Source: an uncultured Ruminococcus sp. (GTDB lineage Bacteria; Bacillota; Clostridia; Oscillospirales; Acutalibacteraceae). From it: a stretch of DNA of 64,000 nucleotides. The notes below the pieces were generated by a model, which was given only the letters and a program-made list of their open reading frames with translations, did not search any database and had not been told where the DNA came from. The position numbers and the translations under genes were made by a program. Shown piece by piece: positions 40,634-49,940 of this stretch. Where the stretch lies: contig CACZZB010000002.1 in the NCBI GenBank assembly GCA_902785555.1, positions 19,089 through 83,088 on the forward strand, read 5' to 3'. The stretch's first letter is position 1, and each line of letters starts with the position of its first letter.

Positions 40634-43192
40634 TTATTCTTTTATCTGTTCCATTTGGTATACCTCGAAAATATCTCCTTCTTTTATATCCGAGAAACGT
40701 TCAAGAGTTATACCACATTCAAAGCCTTGGGCAACTTCCTTGACTGAATCCTTGAATCTTTGGAGAGAAGCTATCGTATCATCAGCAATAACTATTCCGT
40801 CACGCACAACTCTTACACTTGCTCCACGGACAACTTTTCCCGAAAGCACATAAGAGCCTGATACAAGACCTACATTCGTTATCTTATAAGTTTGACGTAC
40901 TTCAACTTTACCGAGTATTGTTTCTTTGAATTTGGGAGCAAGCATACCTTTCATAGCAGCCTGTATTTCTTCGATACAGTCATAGATGACTCTGTACAGA
41001 CGCATATCAACACCGTCATTTTTGGCATTTTCTTCTGCAACCTGGTCAGGGCGTACATTGAAACCTACTATTATTGCATTTGATGCCGATGCAAGCATTA
41101 CGTCAGATTCTCTTATAGCACCTACACCGCTGTGTATTACATTTACACGTATCTCATCATTCGAGAGCTTTTCGAGTGACTGTCTTACTGCCTCGACAGA
41201 ACCCTGAACATCAGCTTTTACGATTATCTTCAGTTCTTTCATATCTTCAAGCTTCATCTGGTCAAAGAGGTTGTCAAGTGTTATCTTTGTACGGGCATTG
41301 AAGCGTTCTTCTTTCTGAGCGGTCTTTCTTTGGTCAACGAGTTCCCTTGCAAGACGTTCATCCAAAACTGCATTGAATACATCACCGCCTGTCGGTACAT
41401 TGTCAAGTCCCGTTATTTCAACCGGTACTGACGGTCCTGCACTTTTTACTTTGTTTCCTTTATCATCGCTCATGGCACGTACACGTCCTACCGTTGTACC
41501 CGCTACTATTATATCACCTACATTGAGTGTACCATTCTGTACGAGTACAGTTGCCACAGGTCCACGTCCTTTATCAAGTCTTGCTTCGATAACGGTACCC
41601 TTTGCGGCTCTTTCGGGATTGGCTTTGAGTTCTTTCATATCTGCTATCAGAAGTACCATTTCAAGAAGTTCATTGAGGTTTTCCTTTGTTTTTGCAGAAA
41701 CGCCTATAACGGGAGTATCTCCGCCGAAATCTTCCGGTACTATCTCATATTCCATGAGCTGTGTCTTTACTCTGTTTATGTCTGCCGCAGGCTTATCTAT
41801 CTTATTTGCTGCAACTATTATCGAAACGCCTGCCGCTTTTGCATGGTTTATCGCTTCGATAGTCTGTGGCATGATACCGTCATCCGCTGCTACAACAAGT
41901 ATAGCTATATCCGTTACCTGAGCACCTCTTGCTCGCATAGTCGTAAATGCTTCATGTCCCGGAGTATCAAGAAATGTTATATCCCTTCCGTCTATATTCA
42001 CACGATAAGCACCTATATGCTGTGTGATGCCGCCTGCTTCCGTTGAAGTTACATTTGCATGACGGATAGCGTCAAGCAAAGATGTCTTTCCGTGGTCGAC
42101 GTGTCCCATTACCACTACTACCGGTGCTCTCGAAACAAGGTTTTCATCATCATCGTCACTGTCATCTATTATTCTTTCTTCTATTGTTTCGATTGTTTCT
42201 TTTTCTATCCTTGCATGAAATTCAAGTGCAACAAGAGAGGCTGTATCAAAGTCGATATTATCATTCACACTTGCCATTACACCAAGACTCATAAGTTTCA
42301 TTATAACTTCTGCAGCTCTTGCCTTAAGACGAAGGGCAAGTTCGCCTACCGTGATTTCATCAGGTATCTGAACAGTAATCGGCTTTGTTTTTCTTTCCTT
42401 TTCGATACGGTTCATTCTTTCTGCTTCTGTTTCCTTACGGGAATTTTTCGGCTTTCCACGCTGCTGTGAACGTTGATTTATCTTCTGCTTACCGGGACCT
42501 GTATTGACATTGTGCATTTTTTCGCTTGCAAGACGGTCATATTTTTCATTGTATCTCTCAATATCAACATTTGACTGACGGGTATTTATCACCCTGCTTC
42601 TTTTTTCAAAAGAACCTTCCGACTGTGAAATGTCTGTTTCCGTATTCTGTTTTGCAGGCTTTTGCGATGGCTTTTGATTATTACTGTTATTCTGAACAGG
42701 CTTCTTATCATTAGTATTCCTGTTTTTGTTTTCTACGGTATTTTTCTGCTTTTTATCCGACTTGGATTCAAATTTTTTATCTTTTTTATTCTCTGATTTT
42801 TCAGGCTTGTCGGTTTTTTCCTTTCTTTCCTTTTTATCCTTATCAAATTTGTCCTGTTTCTCTTTTTTATCTTTATCGAATCTGTCGTTTTTATCTTTTT
42901 TGTCTTTGTCAGATTTTCTGTCTTTTTTCTCTGATTTTTCAAATTTATCTTTTTTATCCGAAACGACAGTTTTTTCACCTTCAATAGGGTCATTTTTTGA
43001 AGCAAAATATTTTTCAAAATTCGGTACACTGTTATCACGGGTAACTTTTTCAAAGACAAAATTCAGTTCTTCTTCCGTAAGAACGGCAGCAGGTTTTCTT
43101 ACAGTGTTGAATTGCTCTTTTATCATATCGGCAATATCCTTGGATTCCATATTAAGGTCTTTTGCCAAATCACCTAATTTATATTTTATCAT
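40634..43192 (-). CDS. infB: Translation initiation factor IF-2
   Basis: Delivers initiator tRNA to the ribosome. 852 aa. IF2_N-like helix ([20 protein letters not shown]) comes first. A very basic low-complexity stretch rich in K, D and E (about residues 65-190) follows. The GTPase has [22 protein letters not shown] and NKID. Domains 2-4 follow, ending [19 protein letters not shown] at 43192 (AGGAGG 9 nt away) is preferred to TTG at 43198. Last gene of the rimP operon; rbfA, its frequent neighbour, is absent here. Confidence 0.97.
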   Translation of the reverse strand: MIKYKLGDLAKDLNMESKDIADMIKEQFNTVRKPAAVLTEEELNFVFEKVTRDNSVPNFEKYFASKNDPIEGEKTVVSDKKDKFEKSEKKDRKSDKDKKDKNDRFDKDKKEKQDKFDKDKKERKEKTDKPEKSENKKDKKFESKSDKKQKNTVENKNRNTNDKKPVQNNSNNQKPSQKPAKQNTETDISQSEGSFEKRSRVINTRQSNVDIERYNEKYDRLASEKMHNVNTGPGKQKINQRSQQRGKPKNSRKETEAERMNRIEKERKTKPITVQIPDEITVGELALRLKARAAEVIMKLMSLGVMASVNDNIDFDTASLVALEFHARIEKETIETIEERIIDDSDDDDENLVSRAPVVVVMGHVDHGKTSLLDAIRHANVTSTEAGGITQHIGAYRVNIDGRDITFLDTPGHEAFTTMRARGAQVTDIAILVVAADDGIMPQTIEAINHAKAAGVSIIVAANKIDKPAADINRVKTQLMEYEIVPEDFGGDTPVIGVSAKTKENLNELLEMVLLIADMKELKANPERAAKGTVIEARLDKGRGPVATVLVQNGTLNVGDIIVAGTTVGRVRAMSDDKGNKVKSAGPSVPVEITGLDNVPTGGDVFNAVLDERLARELVDQRKTAQKEERFNARTKITLDNLFDQMKLEDMKELKIIVKADVQGSVEAVRQSLEKLSNDEIRVNVIHSGVGAIRESDVMLASASNAIIVGFNVRPDQVAEENAKNDGVDMRLYRVIYDCIEEIQAAMKGMLAPKFKETILGKVEVRQTYKITNVGLVSGSYVLSGKVVRGASVRVVRDGIVIADDTIASLQRFKDSVKEVAQGFECGITLERFSDIKEGDIFEVYQMEQIKE

Positions 43193-43213
43193 ACACAAAT
43201 TCCTCCTGTTACA

Positions 43214-43522
43214 TCAAGCTAAAAGCTGTTGCAGCTTTTTTGCAAATCCTTCATCATTTACGGAAACAACTCCCACAAGTTTCCCGACAGCTGCTCCCAG
43301 CTCGGTCATAGGTATATCTGAGGCGATAATATTGATATTATTGCTCTCGGCCTTTTTGGCAAATGCAGAAAATGTCCTTTCGGAAATATCTGCGGCAGTT
43401 ATTATCAGCTTTGATTTTTTTTTGACCACGGATTCCTCTGCCGAGTCAAATCCGAGAGAAATTTTCCCTGCTCTCCTTGCAAGACCCAAAAGATTCAAAG
43501 CTGACTTTACATCATTATCCAT
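43214..43522 (-). CDS. L7Ae-family RNA-binding protein YlxQ
   Basis: 102 aa with the L7Ae/L30e fold: NLLGLARRAGKISLGFDSA, KLIITAADISE and GAAVGKLVGVVSV. A conserved gene between ylxR and infB in Firmicutes, thought to bind kink-turn RNA; its role is unsettled. ATG at 43522 lies 14 nt from GGGAGG, a long spacing. The open frame to 43603 overlaps ylxR in another frame and is unlikely. Confidence 0.9.
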   Translation of the reverse strand: MDNDVKSALNLLGLARRAGKISLGFDSAEESVVKKKSKLIITAADISERTFSAFAKKAESNNINIIASDIPMTELGAAVGKLVGVVSVNDEGFAKKLQQLLA

Positions 43523-43529
43523 TTTTAAT

Positions 43530-43829
43530 TCAACCGCCTCCCAATTCTTTTTCAAGCTGTTCATAGACTTCATCGGGTATTTTGCATGAAAAGGCTTTTT
43601 CAAATCTTCTTGCCTTTCTTGCCGCTTTCAGACATTCGGGATTGGGACATATATACGCACCTCTGCCCGACTTTTTGCCTGTCAGGTCAACAAGAATCTC
43701 GCTTTTTTGGATGACATTGCCGTTTTCATCTGTTTTATCGGGGGTTTTCACTATCCTTACAAGCTGCTTCTTTTCTTTCATCTCATTGCAGCCCGTACAT
43801 TTTCTCAAGGGTATCTTCTTTTGGTGCAT
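43530..43829 (-). CDS. YlxR (DUF448) protein
   Basis: 99 aa. The N-terminal signature IPLRKCTGCNEMKEKKQLVR and the GKKSGRGAYICPNPECLKAA segment are the DUF448 hallmarks. A small putative RNA-binding protein of the nusA-infB operon, linked to RNase P regulation in some Firmicutes by prior work. Its C-terminus is followed 8 nt later by the ylxQ start. Confidence 0.95.
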   Translation of the reverse strand: MHQKKIPLRKCTGCNEMKEKKQLVRIVKTPDKTDENGNVIQKSEILVDLTGKKSGRGAYICPNPECLKAARKARRFEKAFSCKIPDEVYEQLEKELGGG

Positions 43830-43850
43830 ATATAACCCTCCTCCTTTTAC

Positions 43851-45038
43851 TTATGTTTCCGATTCTGACTCATTATCGTCAAGACCGTCACCGATATATT
43901 CTTCGGTATTATTTTCCGAATTTTCATCATTTATATCTTCATCTTCGTCTTCATCATCATAAGGATTGCTTTCTGGACGGATATCTATTTTCCAGCCCGT
44001 CAGCTTAGCGGCAAGACGAACATTCTGTCCTTTATTTCCTATTGCCAATGACAGCTGACTGTCCGGAACTACCGCACGACAGCTTTTTTCGTTTTTGGGG
44101 TCTATGTCTACCCATTTTACCTCTGCCGGAGAGAGTGCTGACGAAACAAATTTTACTCCGTCTTCATCATATTCGATTATATCTATTTTTTCACCGTTGA
44201 GAGCTGAAACTATCGTGCTGACCCTCTGACCTTTCGGTCCTATGCAGGCTCCGACTGCATCTACGTTTTCATCATGGCTCAGAACAGCTATCTTGGTTCT
44301 TGAACCTGCTTCTCTTGATATTGATTTTATCTCTACAACACCTTCAAATATTTCGGGCACTTCTGCTTCAAACAGCTTTTTTACAAAGTCGGGATGTGTT
44401 CTCGAAACTATTGCACGTGACTCTTTATTATCAGGTTTCATACCAAGAACGTACACTTTTATAATATCATTTTCATGCAGTACTTCTCCGGCTACCTGCT
44501 CATTTTTTGACAGTACGGCAACAGATTTTCCCAGACGTACATTTGCATTGCCCGTATTCTTGTCTATCTGCTCGACTGTTACTGTAACTATCTCCGATCT
44601 TTTGCTTTCAAAGTCTGCCAAAGCCTGTCCCTTTTCGCTGTCACGGATTCCCTGACGTATTGTATTTTTGGCTTTCTGAGCGGCTATTCTTCCGAAATCC
44701 TTTGTATCAAGTCTTATGCCTACTTTATCGCCTATCATGACATTTGCATTTATTTTTCTTGCCTCGTCAAGCTGTATCTCGCATTTCGGATTTAATACCT
44801 CGTCAACCACTTCTTTATTAAGGAATACCTCAAAGATACTTGTATCGGGATCCATATTTATCAGTATATCTTCATCACTGTTGCCGTACATCTTCTTGCA
44901 GGCAAGTTTTATCGCTTTCTGTATCTGTACTATCATATAATCTACGGATATGCCCTTTTCCTTTTCAATAGCTTTGAGAACTTCATACAGTTCAGGATTT
45001 TTATTTATTTCTTTTTTATTTTCATTTTTAGCTTTCAT
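43851..45038 (-). CDS. nusA: Transcription termination/antitermination factor NusA
   Basis: Modulates pausing, termination and antitermination. 395 aa. The N-terminal domain (about 1-135), an S1 domain (GNANVRLGKSVAVLSKNEQV) and two KH domains (GACIGPKGQRVSTIVSALNG and SLAIGNKGQNVRLAAKLTGW) appear in order. The tail is acidic (EDEDINDENSENN). No C-terminal AR repeats, as usual in Firmicutes. ATG at 45038 with GGGAGG upstream is preferred to 45065. Confidence 0.97.
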   Translation of the reverse strand: MKAKNENKKEINKNPELYEVLKAIEKEKGISVDYMIVQIQKAIKLACKKMYGNSDEDILINMDPDTSIFEVFLNKEVVDEVLNPKCEIQLDEARKINANVMIGDKVGIRLDTKDFGRIAAQKAKNTIRQGIRDSEKGQALADFESKRSEIVTVTVEQIDKNTGNANVRLGKSVAVLSKNEQVAGEVLHENDIIKVYVLGMKPDNKESRAIVSRTHPDFVKKLFEAEVPEIFEGVVEIKSISREAGSRTKIAVLSHDENVDAVGACIGPKGQRVSTIVSALNGEKIDIIEYDEDGVKFVSSALSPAEVKWVDIDPKNEKSCRAVVPDSQLSLAIGNKGQNVRLAAKLTGWKIDIRPESNPYDDEDEDEDINDENSENNTEEYIGDGLDDNESESET

Positions 45039-45061
45039 TTTGGTGAATACCTCCCATTGTA

Positions 45062-45544
45062 TCAAAGGTTGAAATCATCTAATTTAATATATACGGCATC
45101 TTTTTTGTTTATTACGATTTGAGAGCCGTTTTCGGAATTTACGGTGACAGTATCTTTGTCATGTGCGATAAGAGTGCCCTTGAATTCACGCATACCGTTT
45201 TCATCGGGTCTGTGCAGTTTCAGCATAACAGGTGCTCCGAGAAATGCATCAAAATGTTCCGGTCTTAAAAGTTCCCTTTCAATGCCCGGTGATGACACTT
45301 CAAGACAATAATTCTGCTCTATCGGGTCAAGTTCGTCAAGAGGCTTATCGACCGCTCTTGTAACATTTTCACAGTCCTCGATAGTAACACCGCTGTCTTT
45401 GTCAATGAATATCCTCAGATACCACATCGCTCCCTCTTTGACAAATCTTACATCCCACAATACAAGACCAAGCTGTTCCACAATAGGCTGTACGCATTGC
45501 GTGACGGCTTCAACGGTATTGAGTTTAGATTTTTTTTCTCCCAT
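45062..45544 (-). CDS. rimP: Ribosome maturation factor RimP
   Basis: Assists 30S maturation. 160 aa with LGLVLWDVRFVKEGAMWYLR, the IDKDSGVTIEDCENVTRAVD segment and YCLEVSSPGIERELLRPEHF. First gene of the rimP-nusA-ylxR-ylxQ-infB operon. Confidence 0.97.
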   Translation of the reverse strand: MGEKKSKLNTVEAVTQCVQPIVEQLGLVLWDVRFVKEGAMWYLRIFIDKDSGVTIEDCENVTRAVDKPLDELDPIEQNYCLEVSSPGIERELLRPEHFDAFLGAPVMLKLHRPDENGMREFKGTLIAHDKDTVTVNSENGSQIVINKKDAVYIKLDDFNL

Positions 45545-45591
45545 AGCAATCCCCGTTCCATAAAATATATTTTTGTCATATTAATGATAAA

Positions 45592-45672
45592 AGAGCGGGT
45601 CGCCCCACTCTTTCGTCAACTAATACAATAACTACCATAATTAATTCTATCACATGATGTTTAAATATGCAA
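45592..45672 (-). promoter_or_regulatory. rimP-nusA operon promoter and leader hairpin
   Basis: On the minus strand, TTGCAT (45667-45672) is 17 nt from TAGAAT (45644-45649). Downstream, within the transcript, AGAGTGGG pairs with CCCGCTCT around GCGA (45592-45611), followed by TTTTA. It could end rmuC readthrough or attenuate the operon. NusA operons are autoregulated in other bacteria; here that is inference. Confidence 0.6.
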
Positions 45673-45687
45673 GATATTTTTTTAAAT

Positions 45688-47250
45688 TTACTCGCTTTCA
45701 AGCAATTTAACGGCTTCTGTTACATCAAGCTTATCTATTTTATTCAATTTTCTGTTTATCTGACGTGTACGCACTCCCACAAGCTTTTCAAGACTGTCTT
45801 CTGTCTTTTTGAGTTTATCCTGAGTATCTGCAAGAGCCTTTTCAAAATTGGCGAATTCCGTTTTGACAGCTCCGAGAACTTCCCACACTTCACCGCTTCG
45901 CTTCTGTATCGCAAGAGTCTGAAAGCCCATTTTCAGAGAATTCAGCATTGCCGCCATAGTAGACGGTCCTGCTGTATTTATATTATAAGTACGCTGAAGT
46001 TCCTCCACAAGTCCCGGTGTATTTACCACTTCCGCATACAGTCCCTCAAATGGCAGGAACATTATTGCAAATTGTGTCGTATAAGGCGGCTCTATGTATT
46101 TGCTGCTTATATCCTTTGCACACTTCTTGACAACATCAACAAGCTCCTTTTTGGCTGATGATATAAGTTCTTTATCGCCTGTTTCATAAGCGTCCTGAAG
46201 ACGGGCGAATCTGTCACCGGGGAATTTTGAATCTATCGGCAAATACACTGTCTTTCCTTCTTCAAGTCCGGGCAGTTTCACCGCAAATTCCACACGGTTT
46301 TTGCTTTTGGGAATAGTTTCAACATTTTCGTCATACTGTTCGGGGGTCAGTATCTCTTTGAGGATAGCTCCAAGCTGTATTTCACCGAGTATACCACGGG
46401 TTTTGACGTTTGACAGCACCTTTTTCAAATCTCCTACTCCCTGTGCAACACTCTGCATTTCTCCCAGACCTTTATAGACCTGTTCAAGTCTTTCACTCAC
46501 GAGCTTGAATGATTCATTCATCTTATTTTCAAGAGTTGTCTGCAATTTTTCGTCAACCGTTCCTCTTATCTGTTCAAGCTGTTTGTTGTTATCTTCACGG
46601 ATATTTTTGAGCTGATTTTCAACGGTTGTCCTGACATTCTGCAAATTATTTTCAATATTCGTTTCAAGTGTTGCAAAACGGTTTTCAAGCTGTCTGAGAT
46701 TACCCGATATATTTCCGTTCATGCTTTCAAGATTTGTCTGCAATTTTTCGTCAACCGTCTGACGCACCTTTTCAAGCTGTGATGAATTGTCGTTCCTTAC
46801 ACCGTCAAGCTGTTTTTCAACGGTTGAACGTATATTCTGCAATTTGGTTTCGGTATTCGTTTCAAGAGTACCGAAACGGCTTTCAAGCTGTCTGAGCTGA
46901 TTGGATATATTAGTATTCATGGTTGAAAGCTGTTCAAGCTGTGCATTTCCAACTATCTCAAGCTGTTCTCTCTGTGTTTTGGCTAATTTTATCTGTTCAT
47001 TTCCCGAGCGTTCCTGACCTGCTGTCAGTTGACTGCTCAAAAATGTCATATTATCCTTGATACTTGAAGAAACTTCCTGACGCAAAGAACTTTGTGAATC
47101 CCTGTTTTCCTTTTGAAGCATTTCAAGCTGTGATTTCAGATGCTCTATTTCCGGCTTTATATCATTCGTTTGGGACTTGCCTGTTTTAATTATCGCAAAC
47201 GCAAGCATAATAATAATTATTATTCCAATGATAAGCAACGCTATATCCAT
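45688..47250 (-). CDS. rmuC: RmuC family DNA recombination protein
   Basis: 520 aa. An N-terminal membrane segment (about 3-21) is followed by a long coiled coil (about 35-270). The RmuC nuclease-like domain then has GILGEIQLGAILKEIL, VEFAVKLPGLEEGKTVYLPI and FLPFEGLYAEVV. The family limits inversions at short repeats. The coiled coil contains a clear 66-residue tandem duplication (111-176 and 177-242). It lies 15 nt after the Rrf2 gene, so the two are probably cotranscribed. Confidence 0.95.
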   Translation of the reverse strand: MDIALLIIGIIIIIMLAFAIIKTGKSQTNDIKPEIEHLKSQLEMLQKENRDSQSSLRQEVSSSIKDNMTFLSSQLTAGQERSGNEQIKLAKTQREQLEIVGNAQLEQLSTMNTNISNQLRQLESRFGTLETNTETKLQNIRSTVEKQLDGVRNDNSSQLEKVRQTVDEKLQTNLESMNGNISGNLRQLENRFATLETNIENNLQNVRTTVENQLKNIREDNNKQLEQIRGTVDEKLQTTLENKMNESFKLVSERLEQVYKGLGEMQSVAQGVGDLKKVLSNVKTRGILGEIQLGAILKEILTPEQYDENVETIPKSKNRVEFAVKLPGLEEGKTVYLPIDSKFPGDRFARLQDAYETGDKELISSAKKELVDVVKKCAKDISSKYIEPPYTTQFAIMFLPFEGLYAEVVNTPGLVEELQRTYNINTAGPSTMAAMLNSLKMGFQTLAIQKRSGEVWEVLGAVKTEFANFEKALADTQDKLKKTEDSLEKLVGVRTRQINRKLNKIDKLDVTEAVKLLESE

Positions 47251-47265
47251 CCATTCTCACACCCC

Positions 47266-47706
47266 TTAAATATAATACCCGTCACCATGTGCAAACGGGC
47301 TTTGGTCGATGATATCCTGCAAGGTTATCCCGTCAAGATATTCATTTATGACATTATACAGTCCCTGCCATACGGGCAGTGTTATACATTCATTTACTCT
47401 CGGACAGTCATTTACATCCGATTCAAGACACGCAACAGGTGCAAGACTTCCTTCCGTAAGCCTGAGTATCTCACCCACGGTATATTTATCTGCCGGCTTT
47501 GAGAGCATATATCCGCCCTGATAGCCTCTGTTTGCTCTAAGCAGTCCCGCCTTGCTCAGAAGCGGAACTATTTGTTCAAGATACTTTTTGGAAATATTCT
47601 GTCTTTCGGAAATATCTTTGAGTGAAATGTATTCTCCTTCTTTGCAGTTCAAAGCAAGGTCTATCAACATTCTCAAAGAATATCTGCCTTTTGTCGAAAT
47701 TTTCAT
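47266..47706 (-). CDS. Rrf2 family regulator with putative Fe-S cysteines
   Basis: 146 aa. The N-terminal winged helix begins MKISTKGRYSLRMLIDLALN and has RANRGYQGGYML. Three cysteines in the C-terminal loop (ACLESDVNDCPRVNEC) match the Fe-S ligands of IscR/CymR-type members. It may sense iron-sulfur or sulfur status; no isc genes adjoin it. ATG at 47706 follows GAAGGGAG; the frame to 47727 is not supported. It has its own promoter. Confidence 0.92.
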   Translation of the reverse strand: MKISTKGRYSLRMLIDLALNCKEGEYISLKDISERQNISKKYLEQIVPLLSKAGLLRANRGYQGGYMLSKPADKYTVGEILRLTEGSLAPVACLESDVNDCPRVNECITLPVWQGLYNVINEYLDGITLQDIIDQSPFAHGDGYYI

Positions 47707-47748
47707 AAAAAATTCTCCCTTCCACAAAAAATTTACACAATTTATATT

Positions 47749-47778
47749 ATTATATCACAACGATAATATCTTTTTCAA
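47749..47778 (-). promoter_or_regulatory. Promoter of the Rrf2-rmuC unit
   Basis: On the minus strand, TTGAAA (47773-47778) is 18 nt from an extended -10, TGATATAAT (TATAAT at 47749-47754). Confidence 0.65.
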
Positions 47779-47791
47779 TACAAAAGACAAT

Positions 47792-47824
47792 AAAAAACAG
47801 GACAGAAAATGAAATTCTGTCCTG
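47792..47824 (-). terminator. Terminator after the XRE regulator
   Basis: A perfect 10-bp stem CAGGACAGAA/TTCTGTCCTG (47798-47807, 47815-47824), followed on the minus strand by TTTTTTA. Confidence 0.88.
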
Positions 47825-47832
47825 CTGACTTA

Positions 47833-49476
47833 TTAAAGCATTTCTTCAAAGGCTCTGCGTATTTTCGGATTTCTTATGATAAATTGTATCGGCTGACAGC
47901 CGTTTTTTGATATTATTACCCATTTGTCATGGTGTATCAAAATATCTATATTTCTTATTCTATACCTGTTGCTGAAATTTATGATATAATTTTTATATCT
48001 TTCGGCAAATTCAAGGGTAAGTTTTTTGTGTTCGAGATATTCCTCGTAATCGTTATAGAAAAGCGGTATTTCCAAGAACGCTCCCGAAACTGACAGACCC
48101 AAAGGCTCTTTTTCAAATTCCTCTTTCTCGAACAGCATCATCTGCTCATTTATTTTTAAAGACTTAATAATTGAAGTAACATTTGCCTTTGAGTGGTCAT
48201 ATAAGTCAATTATTTTTTCAATCTCCGTCTGAGAAGCACACTGACGGTCAAGAACCGAAAGCAAAAATTCCTTTGTCATTGTCCAGATGGGGAAAGATGA
48301 CCATAAACCCCGCCGTTCACCAAATGTATGGATGTCGGCATTGATAAACTGTCTGAAAGTATCTGCATTTTCCTTTGTGTAAATATTCAGCAACGGTCTT
48401 GATTTCTGGAGAATGACTTTCATTTCTTTGCGGTAGTACTTTACCGATTCGCTTGTACGGTCAATATTCAATTTTACATGGGTTTCATTTCCGTAGACTC
48501 CCTCACCGTACATCACAGTCTTATCTGTGCATCCGCATATATGATAATATATGCCGCTTTTGACAGTCGTAAGATAAAACGGACGCAGTCCACCGCTTAT
48601 AAAAAGAGGAAACATCTTTTCGACAGCCATTGTAATATCATTGAAAGGTCTTTCGATATTATACACAAAAATAACCGATATCCCTTTTTTGATTATCTCA
48701 GACATAAGATATATCCATTCATCAGCAAGCTGTTCATGGCGAAGTATAAAATGAGGCATTTCGTTGAAAAGATACAGTTCTTTCGTATCATTCTCTGCAA
48801 GAACATATCGGAGAAAATCAAGTTCTCCACGACAAACATTTTCACGCCCTGTATAAGACCGTACATCATTGAACTCAGGCAGACAAATATCATAAAGTTT
48901 TCTTGTATCCGTATCGGGAAACTTTATGATATGTTCGGGAACTGAAATTTTATCTGACAAAAACCATTCCCTTACACCATTTATATATTTTTCATTGGTT
49001 TCGGTCATCTCCGCATTTTCCATTAATGCCGATATCATACTGTCATATTTTTCATTTCTGTATTTGAGATTCAGAAACTCACCTATCTTTTCGGCAAAGC
49101 TGTCTGAATCAGCGATATTTCGCTGTTTGCTCCTGACTCTTGATATAAATGACGGATCATAATTCGAGAATCTTGCAAAATCACTCATATTTATGTCGAG
49201 AGCCGAAACGAGGATATTGAATTTTCTTATAAACATATCCATGTTATCCGTTTCATCGGACGTGTCCATATCAGACAAATCAAATTCTTCTCCGTGCTGT
49301 CTTGCAATAATCTCAAAACCTTTGGCGAGTTTTTGGAGCTGTTGTTTTGAAGGTCGTCTTGTACCGTTGCGGTAACGGCTTATCACGGAAACAGAAAGAT
49401 CAGAAGCATTGGCAAGCTCTTTGGCAGTACACCTGTACTTTTCTATCAAGTCATTGATCTGTTTGGAAACTTCCAT
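47833..49476 (-). CDS. Large XRE-family transcriptional regulator of unknown function
   Basis: 547 aa. Residues 1-55 hold an XRE helix-turn-helix (KELANASDLSVSVISRYRNG, then RRPSKQQLQKLA). A second HTH-like stretch follows around residue 100 (MSDFARFSNYDPSFISRVRS). The remaining 400 residues are soluble, with no recognised enzyme motif (e.g. WIYLMSEIIKKGISVIFVYN and SGIYYHICGCTDK), and may bind a ligand. ATG at 49476 is chosen; GTG at 49491 is possible; no good ribosome site precedes either. It is transcribed alone, from a promoter embedded in a cluster of palindromic motifs, so autoregulation is likely. Confidence 0.8.
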   Translation of the reverse strand: MEVSKQINDLIEKYRCTAKELANASDLSVSVISRYRNGTRRPSKQQLQKLAKGFEIIARQHGEEFDLSDMDTSDETDNMDMFIRKFNILVSALDINMSDFARFSNYDPSFISRVRSKQRNIADSDSFAEKIGEFLNLKYRNEKYDSMISALMENAEMTETNEKYINGVREWFLSDKISVPEHIIKFPDTDTRKLYDICLPEFNDVRSYTGRENVCRGELDFLRYVLAENDTKELYLFNEMPHFILRHEQLADEWIYLMSEIIKKGISVIFVYNIERPFNDITMAVEKMFPLFISGGLRPFYLTTVKSGIYYHICGCTDKTVMYGEGVYGNETHVKLNIDRTSESVKYYRKEMKVILQKSRPLLNIYTKENADTFRQFINADIHTFGERRGLWSSFPIWTMTKEFLLSVLDRQCASQTEIEKIIDLYDHSKANVTSIIKSLKINEQMMLFEKEEFEKEPLGLSVSGAFLEIPLFYNDYEEYLEHKKLTLEFAERYKNYIINFSNRYRIRNIDILIHHDKWVIISKNGCQPIQFIIRNPKIRRAFEEML

Positions 49477-49510
49477 ATTTTTGGATATCACACTTTCTGC
49501 ATAATGGTGT

Positions 49511-49780
49511 ATTATACCAATAATTTACCATATCTTAGAAATTATTGGCAATTGCTTTGACAAATCAGTCATTGACTAATTGGCAATTTTGCTTTAAAAA
49601 TCTAATATAGTATTATAATATTTTATAATCATATTATAATGGTAATTACAGACAGTTATTTTTACACTTTGACGTTTTCTTTTGAATTGACAGTAAGTCA
49701 ATGACATTCCGTCAATAATCGACAAAAAATCTTTAAATGTATTATAATATACATAAAGAGAAATGTCAATTATTGGCAAT
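49511..49780 (-). promoter_or_regulatory. Promoter and palindrome cluster upstream of the XRE regulator
   Basis: On the minus strand an extended -10 TGGTATAAT (TATAAT at 49511-49516) precedes the XRE gene; the -35 is poor. Three identical palindromes ATTGGCAAT lie at 49544-49552, 49579-49587 and 49772-49780, with a half site CCAATAAT next to the -10. GTCAWTGAC palindromes lie at 49568-49576 and 49697-49705. The rest of 49477-49939 is AT-rich and has no convincing gene. Confidence 0.6.
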
Positions 49781-49819
49781 AAAAAATTTTATCAAATAGT
49801 TTACAAGTTTTTATTCGTC

Positions 49820-49877
49820 TATAGAACCCCCCAAAGTGAGCGGATATGATTTATATCTGCTCACTTGGCGTTCTATA
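49820..49877. repeat. 58-bp imperfect palindrome
   Basis: Outer arms TATAGAAC (49820-49827) and GTTCTATA (49870-49877). Inner arms AAGTGAGC and GCTCACTT, with further pairing toward the centre. No T run follows directly, so it is not a standard terminator. It may be a small hairpin element. Confidence 0.6.
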
Positions 49878-49901
49878 AAAATATAAAATTCGATTGTGAA
49901 G

Positions 49902-49940
49902 AAAAAGCGGAGCATTTCAAAACGAAATGCTCTGCTTTTT
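49902..49940 (-). terminator. Terminator after the phospholipase-C-like gene
   Basis: AAAAAGCGGAGCATTTC pairs with GAAATGCTCTGCTTTTT (one wobble). It starts right at the stop codon of the minus-strand gene, with U-rich flanks on both strands. Confidence 0.85.

Noticed and set aside
40536..40853. 105-codon plus-strand frame after the EF-G-like gene
   Set aside because: Its first part is the IS remnant in a shifted frame and the rest is antisense to infB.
42726..43589. Plus-strand open frame of 287 codons opposite infB
   Set aside because: It is the antisense of the Lys/Asp-rich IF-2 segment, giving a Ser/Phe/Leu repeat, and has no ribosome site. It is a composition artefact.
46160..46960. 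rmuC internal repeat as a mobile or assembly artefact
   Set aside because: The two copies have diverged at about a third of residues and stay in frame, so it is an old in-gene duplication.
49594..49779. 61-codon minus-strand frame in the regulatory gap before the XRE gene
   Set aside because: AT-rich, no ribosome site, no recognisable protein, and it covers the palindrome cluster.
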